From contig DKQR01000154.1 in the NCBI GenBank assembly GCA_002471805.1, positions 1 through 5,081 on the forward strand: a stretch of DNA of 5,081 bases, given 5' to 3'. A program made the translations under genes and the position numbers. The notes beneath the pieces were generated by a model. The model searched no databases. It was not told where the DNA came from and was given only the letters and a program-made list of their open reading frames with translations. Source of the DNA: Fidelibacterota bacterium UBA7303. GTDB taxonomy: Bacteria; Fidelibacterota; Marinisomatia; Marinisomatales; UBA1611. Position 1 is the first letter of the stretch, and each line of letters begins with the position of its first letter. Shown here piece after piece: positions 1 through 5,081 of this stretch.

Positions 1-831
1 AATTTAAGCGTACAAAAAGCCCACCGGGAAGAAGTCCCAAAATATGCACAAGTAAGATTGAAGGGAATGGGCAGGGATTTATTCTCATCGTACATATTCA
101 GGAAATTTTCAGGGTTTAAAATGGTTCTCGATTTAGAGGGAATTTCGAAGGAATATGAATTTGTCCTCAATGATTATTTCGAACGATATCCGCAGAAAAT
201 AGTTCTTCCTGCCAAATACAACCTGACCTTTGTTGAAGTTATCTATCCAAACCGCATTCAGATCAGCCTCGATGATTATGAGGAAAAAACAGTTCCAGTT
301 CTTTCGGACATGCTCATACAACCGCAACCGGGGCACATTCAAGTTGGAGACATTGAGTTTGAGCCGAAAGTGATCAAAATTGCAGGACCAAAAAAAGATC
401 TGGCTCTTATTAATCATGTTAAAATCAAAAAAGATACACTTGTTAATATTGTAATACATCAACGGGGTGAAGCAGAACTGGAATCACGGGGCAGGCTGAT
501 CGAATATTCCCAGAAGCAGGTCAGCTATTACATTGACGTTCAGGAAATAAGTGAAATAATTATACCCGATATTCCAGTTCAGGTCACAAACAAGTTGGAT
601 GACATACGGGTATTCCCCTCTCCACAAACAGTCTCATTGATCGTGATTGGAGGATTAAAAAGAATCGCAAAATTGAAACCGGAAGAAATCGATGTGATTG
701 TCGATTTTAATGATTGGACCAGCAATAAACAGTTCTATGAACCCACTGTAATTGTCCCGGAGGATATTATTGAATGGCGTGATCTGTCGCCTCGTAGCCT
801 GGAGTTGGGTGTTGCCCGACAGGCAAAATGA
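1..831 (+). CDS. YbbR-domain (CdaR-like) protein, 5' end missing
   Basis: The reading frame is open from base 1 to the TGA at 829-831, giving 276 visible residues; the true start and any N-terminal membrane anchor lie left of the window. The visible part has no membrane segment and reads as at least three successive beta-rich YbbR-type modules, at about residues 1-95, 97-185 and 186-272. Each carries the family's signature strands: FVEVIYPNRIQISLDD (about 78-92), VIKIAGPKKDLALINHV (124-140) and VFPSPQTVSLIVIGG (204-218), with the linkers KTVPV and DIPVQV opening the next module. In Firmicutes, YbbR/CdaR is a membrane-anchored extracytoplasmic regulator of the diadenylate cyclase CdaA. Outside that group its role is less clear, so a link to c-di-AMP is inference here. 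It overlaps tsaD by four bases (ATGA), so the two are probably translationally coupled. A TTG at 58-60 is not needed as a start because family-like sequence continues upstream of it. The family call is fairly sure; the exact role is not. Confidence 0.8.
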   Translation, partial: NLSVQKAHREEVPKYAQVRLKGMGRDLFSSYIFRKFSGFKMVLDLEGISKEYEFVLNDYFERYPQKIVLPAKYNLTFVEVIYPNRIQISLDDYEEKTVPVLSDMLIQPQPGHIQVGDIEFEPKVIKIAGPKKDLALINHVKIKKDTLVNIVIHQRGEAELESRGRLIEYSQKQVSYYIDVQEISEIIIPDIPVQVTNKLDDIRVFPSPQTVSLIVIGGLKRIAKLKPEEIDVIVDFNDWTSNKQFYEPTVIVPEDIIEWRDLSPRSLELGVARQAK

Positions 832-1823
832 TTATCCTCGGTATTGAGACTTCCTGTGATGAAACAGCGGTCTCCGTGTGTCGAAATGGTGAAATTTTAT
901 CCAATACAGTCAGTTCTCAGCTCATTCATAATTCTTATGGCGGAGTTGTCCCTGAGATTGCCTCGAGGGAACATGAAAAACTGTTAAATATTGTCGTCGA
1001 CAAATCCCTGGGCGAAGCCGGAATCAATTTAGCAGACGTAGATGCGGTCGCTGTCACTCAGGGGCCGGGACTGGCCGGCACGTTATTAACAGGAATCAGC
1101 TTTGCAAAAGGCCTGGCTATGGGATTGAACATCCCATTGATCCCTGTGAACCACCTGGAAGCACATATTTTTGCGAACTTCCTGGTCGATCCGACGTTGG
1201 AATATCCATTCGTTTGTCTTCTGGTTTCAGGAGGACATACCCAGCTATGGCATATAAAAAACATGGATTCTTATACATTACTTGGGGAAACCCGCGACGA
1301 TGCAGCAGGAGAAGCATTTGATAAAGGAGCCCGTATATTAGGACTGGGTTACCCCGGCGGACCGGCAATTGAAACAGAGGCGATTGGCGGAAATCCCGAT
1401 GCAGTTCATTTTCCCCGCGGTTTGATGGGCAACGATTCACTCGAATTCAGTTATAGTGGGTTGAAAACTTCTCTGTTATACTTTATGGATGATTTTAAAG
1501 AAAATGTTTCAATATCAAAAAATGATGTGGCTGCCAGCTACCAGCAGGCGATTGTTGATTCTCTGGTGGAAAAAATGAACAGGGCTGTTTACCAGACAAA
1601 ATCAAAGACCTGTGTCATTGCAGGAGGTGTTGCTGCAAATAAAACTCTCAGGATCTGTTCACGAGAAAAACTGGCCAATATAAGAATTTTATTCCCTGAT
1701 TTATCTTTCTGTACTGATAATGGTGCCATGGTCAGTTTTCTTGGGGAGGTAAAATTAAATGCCGGGTATACCACAAATATTGAATTTGGTGCTCAGCCCA
1801 ATCTGAAAATGGCTACATCTTGA
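828..1823 (+). CDS. tsaD: tRNA N6-adenosine threonylcarbamoyltransferase TsaD
   Basis: TsaD (formerly Gcp/YgjD; Kae1/Qri7 family) transfers the threonylcarbamoyl group from threonylcarbamoyl-AMP to A37 of ANN-decoding tRNAs, working in the cytoplasm with TsaB and TsaE. The 331 residues match the usual bacterial length of about 330-340. Diagnostic features are the N-terminal ASKHA motif ILGIETSCDETAVSV (3-17), the metal-ligand pair H109 and H113 in NHLEAHI, the nucleotide-binding loop LVSGGHTQL (132-140), DDAAGEAFDKGAR (157-169), FSYSGLKT (207-214), GGVAAN (266-271), and the third metal ligand D297 in CTDNGAM. All key residues are present, so the enzyme should be active. The ATG at 828 is well supported because the conserved motif begins at residue 3. 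It overlaps the upstream stop, and only a weak AGG lies upstream (821-823), which fits coupled translation. Neither tsaB nor tsaE is in the window. Confidence 0.98.
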   Translation: MIILGIETSCDETAVSVCRNGEILSNTVSSQLIHNSYGGVVPEIASREHEKLLNIVVDKSLGEAGINLADVDAVAVTQGPGLAGTLLTGISFAKGLAMGLNIPLIPVNHLEAHIFANFLVDPTLEYPFVCLLVSGGHTQLWHIKNMDSYTLLGETRDDAAGEAFDKGARILGLGYPGGPAIETEAIGGNPDAVHFPRGLMGNDSLEFSYSGLKTSLLYFMDDFKENVSISKNDVAASYQQAIVDSLVEKMNRAVYQTKSKTCVIAGGVAANKTLRICSREKLANIRILFPDLSFCTDNGAMVSFLGEVKLNAGYTTNIEFGAQPNLKMATS

Positions 1824-3925
1824 AAATAACCTTCTCTGCTCCAGACCAATTATTCTGGTTGGTTTTCATCCTAAGCATTTTTGTACTGTTCTATACATTT
1901 ATGGATATAGGTTTTTCAAAAAGGCTTCGACCGATCCTGTTTTTTCGATTTGCGGTTGTTATTTTGCTGGTATTGTTATTTTTAGAGCCGAAAATCGAAT
2001 TCAATAAAGAAAAAACCAGTGAATTGAACTGGAATATTTACATAGACAGATCTTTAAGTATGTCTTACCATTCTCACCCATCCTCCATTTCATTTGTTTC
2101 GGGTATAGATGAATTCGGTAAGAAAATAGACCAGAGAGGTATCCGTTCTTCCATTATCGGTTTTGGCTCCGAAATAGATTCCATCTGGTCTTTGGGGAAT
2201 AAAAAACTGGATGGCATATCAACAAATATCGGGCTGGTTATGAACCATATGGAGGATAGTAATTATCACGGAATTGCTGGTGCGGTAATTTTTACAGATG
2301 GACAAGTGAATTTGGGTACTGGGATTCCCACGGAAGTAATAAATAAACGAGTGCCAATTCATGTGGTTGGCATAGGGGATGCAAATCCAATGGTTGATGT
2401 AGAAGTCCACTCCATAGATGCTCCTCCTTTGGTCATCAAAGGGGAGGAAGCTGATTTGGATGTGACTGTATTAAGCCACGGCCAGATAAACGAACGAGGC
2501 AATGTTACCTTATACCAGGGGAACAAACTTATCGGATCCAAGGTCATTTCTTTATCCGGAGGCGGAAGTCAGGAAAAGGTCCGTTTTCGATTGAAGCCTT
2601 CAATGACAGGACGGGCAAATTACAGGGTGCAGGTCAACGCCCTGGCGGAGGAAATCAATATAAAAAACAACAAACAAACAGTCCAAATCCAGGTTCTAAA
2701 GGACGAATACAGGATTGCTGTTCTTACTGGAGCACCGAATTTTAATACAAATGTTCTGAAACGAATTATTATCAGTAATCCGGAAATTGCATTGGACCAT
2801 TTTGTCTATCGTCAAAATGGATTCCAACCACCGCTTAAACAATTTTGGGATAAGCAATATGACCTTATTCTCTTTGATAATCACCCCATTGCTGAAAACC
2901 ATAAGATATGGAAAAATTACCTAAAAGTCTTTGCCAAGAAATTGGTATCTCACCAATCCAATTTGGGAATTATTTTTGGTCCTGATATGGATGAAACGAC
3001 TGTGAAAGAATTTTTATCTTTGGTGGATATAAAGTTAAGTAAACAACTTTTGGAAAAAGACAGCCCGGTGGGATGGACCCTGACTGAAAATTGGCTTAAG
3101 CTATTTCCATTTAACTCTATATCCGGGATAGATCGAACACATAATGAATTTCCGCCCCTTTTACCAGGTCTTGAGATTGATTCGGCAGGAACAAAGGTTC
3201 TTGCAAATTATACCAGTTCCAATGTGGAAGTACCCCTATTATTAACGGGCCAGAAGAATTCATTGAGATTTTTTGTGTGGACGTCGCCGGATATGTATGC
3301 ACTTTTTTACAGGACGCAGGGTACACCCCTGTCAGGACTTCTTGGTGATATGGTTGATCCAATCTTGGGCTGGCTGCTCAATACTGGAGGAGATCAGGAA
3401 ATATATTTTCGTACTAATAAAAATTCTTACCAGCAGGGAGAAAGGATTGAATTGACCGGAAAACCTCTCCACAGGAACCAATTTGTTGATGAGGGTGTGG
3501 TGAATATTTACTTAAATGAAAAATTAATCAGTACAAAACCTATGATCTATGACCCCGGAACAGGATTGTTTCGCAGCCGGTTTTGGGCTTCACAATCGGG
3601 AACGATTGGTTACGAAGTTGAATTTGATCAATCGGGAAAATCACACCTTATGGGTCGGGGCTCCTTTCAAGTCCAGGAAAGCCAGATAGAATTGAACAAT
3701 GTATATTTAAATGAAAAGCCATTGCAGAGATTAGCGGAAGTTTCCAATGGTGTATACAAAAACTGGGATCGGAGAAATGACATAATCTCCCTTATTCAAC
3801 CGGTGTCCAGGAAACAATCATTGGCCTATATAATTGTTCTGAATGAAAATATTTTGTTTTTTATCTGTATTCTGGGGCTCCTTACATCTGAATGGATCAT
3901 CCGCAGAAGAATAGGTCTGATGTGA
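1820..3925 (+). CDS. Membrane-anchored VWA-domain protein with glutamine-amidotransferase-like region
   Basis: A 701-residue protein of unknown function. Two membrane segments lie at the N terminus (about 11-28 and 39-56) and one near the C terminus (about 672-690), followed by the basic tail EWIIRRRIGLM. After TM2 comes a VWA domain (about 70-188) with a complete MIDAS metal site: D76, S78 and S80 in DRSLS, T135 in the STN turn, and D160 in FTDGQ. Residues about 193-292 look like an Ig/CARDB-type beta domain. Residues about 296-525 resemble the class I amidotransferase-like fold of related proteins (RIAVLTGAPN, YDLILFDN, LGIIFGPDM), but the only cysteine in the protein is C683 in the last membrane segment. 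A further beta-rich region (about 527-620) precedes a LAEVSNGVY segment (638-646). Topology suggests that the bulk faces one side of the membrane, probably outside. The start is TTG at 1820, overlapping the tsaD stop as TTGA. The next in-frame ATG is residue 28 and would remove TM1, and no clear Shine-Dalgarno is seen. Relatives include BatA-like and putative glutamine amidotransferase proteins; the domain calls are by eye. Confidence 0.8.
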   Translation: MKITFSAPDQLFWLVFILSIFVLFYTFMDIGFSKRLRPILFFRFAVVILLVLLFLEPKIEFNKEKTSELNWNIYIDRSLSMSYHSHPSSISFVSGIDEFGKKIDQRGIRSSIIGFGSEIDSIWSLGNKKLDGISTNIGLVMNHMEDSNYHGIAGAVIFTDGQVNLGTGIPTEVINKRVPIHVVGIGDANPMVDVEVHSIDAPPLVIKGEEADLDVTVLSHGQINERGNVTLYQGNKLIGSKVISLSGGGSQEKVRFRLKPSMTGRANYRVQVNALAEEINIKNNKQTVQIQVLKDEYRIAVLTGAPNFNTNVLKRIIISNPEIALDHFVYRQNGFQPPLKQFWDKQYDLILFDNHPIAENHKIWKNYLKVFAKKLVSHQSNLGIIFGPDMDETTVKEFLSLVDIKLSKQLLEKDSPVGWTLTENWLKLFPFNSISGIDRTHNEFPPLLPGLEIDSAGTKVLANYTSSNVEVPLLLTGQKNSLRFFVWTSPDMYALFYRTQGTPLSGLLGDMVDPILGWLLNTGGDQEIYFRTNKNSYQQGERIELTGKPLHRNQFVDEGVVNIYLNEKLISTKPMIYDPGTGLFRSRFWASQSGTIGYEVEFDQSGKSHLMGRGSFQVQESQIELNNVYLNEKPLQRLAEVSNGVYKNWDRRNDIISLIQPVSRKQSLAYIIVLNENILFFICILGLLTSEWIIRRRIGLM

Positions 3926-3974
3926 TTGTTGGGAACAAATTGCACACTTCGTTAATTTTAAATCGAAAACACCA

Positions 3975-3980
3975 AAGGGA
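3975..3980 (+). promoter_or_regulatory. Ribosome binding site of the dehydrogenase gene
   Basis: The purine run AAGGGA lies four bases before the GTG at 3985 and resembles a Shine-Dalgarno sequence. It supports GTG as the start. The surrounding gap (3926-3984) shows no hairpin followed by T's that would act as a terminator and no convincing -35/-10 pair, so readthrough from the upstream gene is possible. Confidence 0.6.
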
Positions 3981-3984
3981 ATAA

Positions 3985-5081
3985 GTGAAAAGAATTACAG
4001 TTATTGGAACAGGATATGTCGGTCTGGTCAGCGGAGCAGGAATATCTGATTTTGGCCACCAGGTCGTTTGTGCAGATATAGATGCTGAAAAAATAGAACA
4101 ACTGCAGAAAGGTGCAATCCCTATTTATGAGCCGGGTCTGGAAGAATTGGTGAAACGCAACGTAGCCAGTCAGCGCCTTTCTTTTACGGTGGATGTAAAC
4201 CAGGCTGTACGTGATGCCGAAGTTATATTTATCGCTGTTGGAACTCCTCAGGGCGACAATGGAGAAGCAGACATCAGTGCTGTTGAGGCTGTGGCCCGAA
4301 CCATTGGGGAAAATTTAAATTCCTATAAAATAATCTGTACCAAGAGTACTGTGCCCATCGGAACGGGGGAGAAGATTTGTAAAATCATCAATACGGCGAT
4401 TTCCGCTGGCGGTACGTTTGATTATGTCTCCAATCCAGAATTTTTAAGGGAAGGTTCTGCAGTGAAAGATTTTCTCTGGCCGGACCGGGTTGTGATCGGA
4501 GCAGCGAGTGACAAGGCTTTTGGCATATTGCGGGATGTGTATCGTCCGCTCTATGTGAATGAAACACCCATGCTGCACACCAATGTAGCCACTGCTGAAA
4601 TGATCAAATATGCTGCCAATGCTTTTCTGGCACTCAAGATCAGTTATATTAATGAAGTAGCAAACCTATGCGAGAAAGTTGGAGCGGATGTCCACCAGGT
4701 CTCAAAAGCCATGGGGCAGGACGGACGGATCAGTCCCAAATTTTTACATCCCGGGCCGGGATATGGAGGCTCCTGTTTTCCAAAGGATACCCATGCTATA
4801 GCTGAACTTGCGCGAAAAAAAGGTGCTCCGATGAATACCATTGATGCAGCCATCAATACCAATATAAAACAGAAAAAGCGGATGGCTGAAAAATTAAAAG
4901 ATCTACTGGGCGGGAATTTTTCCGGTAAAATGGTTGGCATTCTAGGATTGGCCTTCAAACCGAATACGGATGATGTTCGAGAATCATCTTCCATCACTAT
5001 GATCCAGTCCATTATGGATGGAGGCGGTAAAGTTCAGGCATATGATCCAATTGCAAATGAAACAATGAAGGAATATTTTCC
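3985..5081 (+). CDS. UDP-glucose 6-dehydrogenase family protein, 3' end missing
   Basis: A nucleotide-sugar dehydrogenase of the UDP-glucose/GDP-mannose family, most likely making UDP-glucuronate from UDP-glucose with two NAD+ in the cytoplasm, for surface polysaccharide. The visible 365 residues show the NAD-binding Rossmann motif VIGTGYVG (6-13) with acidic D31 after the second strand, YEPGLEEL (48-55), VGTP (85-88), CTKSTVPIGT (118-127), NPEFLREG (150-157), the central helix with K208 and N212, and the catalytic GGSCFPKD with C264 and D268. It continues into the C-terminal UDP-binding domain with GILGLAFKPNTDDVRES (318-334). K208, N212, C264 and D268 keep the spacing of the characterised Streptococcus enzyme. 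Family members are usually about 430-450 residues, so roughly 70-80 are lost at the right edge. GTG is the start because TAA stands immediately before it in frame and the first ATG is residue 196. Oxidation of another UDP-sugar cannot be excluded. It may begin a polysaccharide locus downstream. Confidence 0.95.
   Translation, partial: MKRITVIGTGYVGLVSGAGISDFGHQVVCADIDAEKIEQLQKGAIPIYEPGLEELVKRNVASQRLSFTVDVNQAVRDAEVIFIAVGTPQGDNGEADISAVEAVARTIGENLNSYKIICTKSTVPIGTGEKICKIINTAISAGGTFDYVSNPEFLREGSAVKDFLWPDRVVIGAASDKAFGILRDVYRPLYVNETPMLHTNVATAEMIKYAANAFLALKISYINEVANLCEKVGADVHQVSKAMGQDGRISPKFLHPGPGYGGSCFPKDTHAIAELARKKGAPMNTIDAAINTNIKQKKRMAEKLKDLLGGNFSGKMVGILGLAFKPNTDDVRESSSITMIQSIMDGGGKVQAYDPIANETMKEYF

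Noticed and set aside
58..60. TTG as the start of the YbbR-domain protein
   Set aside because: The frame stays open to base 1 and the upstream codons read as the same protein (ending YAQVRL just before this point), so the gene is simply cut by the window edge.
1117..1440. A 107-residue open frame on the - strand inside tsaD, and similar short antisense frames elsewhere
   Set aside because: These are antisense to strongly conserved coding sequence, with cysteine- and proline-rich translations lacking domain character and no ribosome binding evidence considered convincing.
1711..1731. CTDNGAM in TsaD instead of the CTDNAAM form as a possible active-site change
   Set aside because: The metal ligand D297 is intact and small residues are tolerated at the following position in the family, so this is ordinary variation.
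3940..3962. TTGCAC at 3940-3945 as a -35 promoter element for the dehydrogenase gene
   Set aside because: No acceptable -10 hexamer lies at the right distance; the sequence about 17 bases on reads TCGAAA, so a promoter cannot be supported.
3926..3984. A transcription terminator after the VWA gene
   Set aside because: The gap is AT-rich but contains no GC-rich inverted repeat followed by a T run.
4644..5012. A 122-residue open frame on the - strand
   Set aside because: It lies wholly inside the dehydrogenase, antisense to its conserved catalytic and C-terminal motifs, and its translation has no recognisable domain; it is a shadow.

Overview
The window holds four genes, all on the + strand, packed end to end with no mobile element, RNA gene, CRISPR array or repeat that I can support. 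In order they are a YbbR-domain (CdaR-like) protein cut by the left edge, TsaD (the catalytic subunit of tRNA t6A synthesis), a large membrane-anchored von Willebrand A (VWA) protein with a glutamine-amidotransferase-like region, and a UDP-glucose/nucleotide-sugar 6-dehydrogenase cut by the right edge.

Layout: 1-831 is the YbbR protein, open to the window edge. 828-1823 is tsaD, whose ATG overlaps the YbbR stop as ATGA. 1820-3925 is the VWA protein, whose TTG start overlaps the tsaD stop as TTGA. These three are almost certainly one transcription and translation unit. A 59-base gap (3926-3984) with no convincing promoter or terminator leads to the dehydrogenase at 3985, which starts with GTG behind a purine-rich ribosome binding site and runs off the window.

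Organism: a bacterium using the standard code, with moderate to low GC by eye. A multi-module YbbR protein and a VWA/amidotransferase-like membrane protein ending in EWIIRRRIGL suggest the FCB side of the tree (Bacteroidota, Ignavibacteria, Neomarinimicrobiota or a relative). This is a family-level impression; no marker in the window fixes the phylum.

How the genes relate: TsaD is a housekeeping tRNA modification enzyme. The YbbR protein is probably envelope-exposed and, by analogy with Firmicutes CdaR, might act on a c-di-AMP cyclase encoded upstream of the window. The VWA protein is an envelope protein of unknown job. The dehydrogenase supplies UDP-glucuronate-type sugars for surface polysaccharide and may open a separate locus. 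The window is mostly ordinary chromosomal sequence. The points worth a second look are the overlapping three-gene unit with its TTG start, and the VWA protein, which keeps an intact metal-binding site while its amidotransferase-like region has no cysteine.
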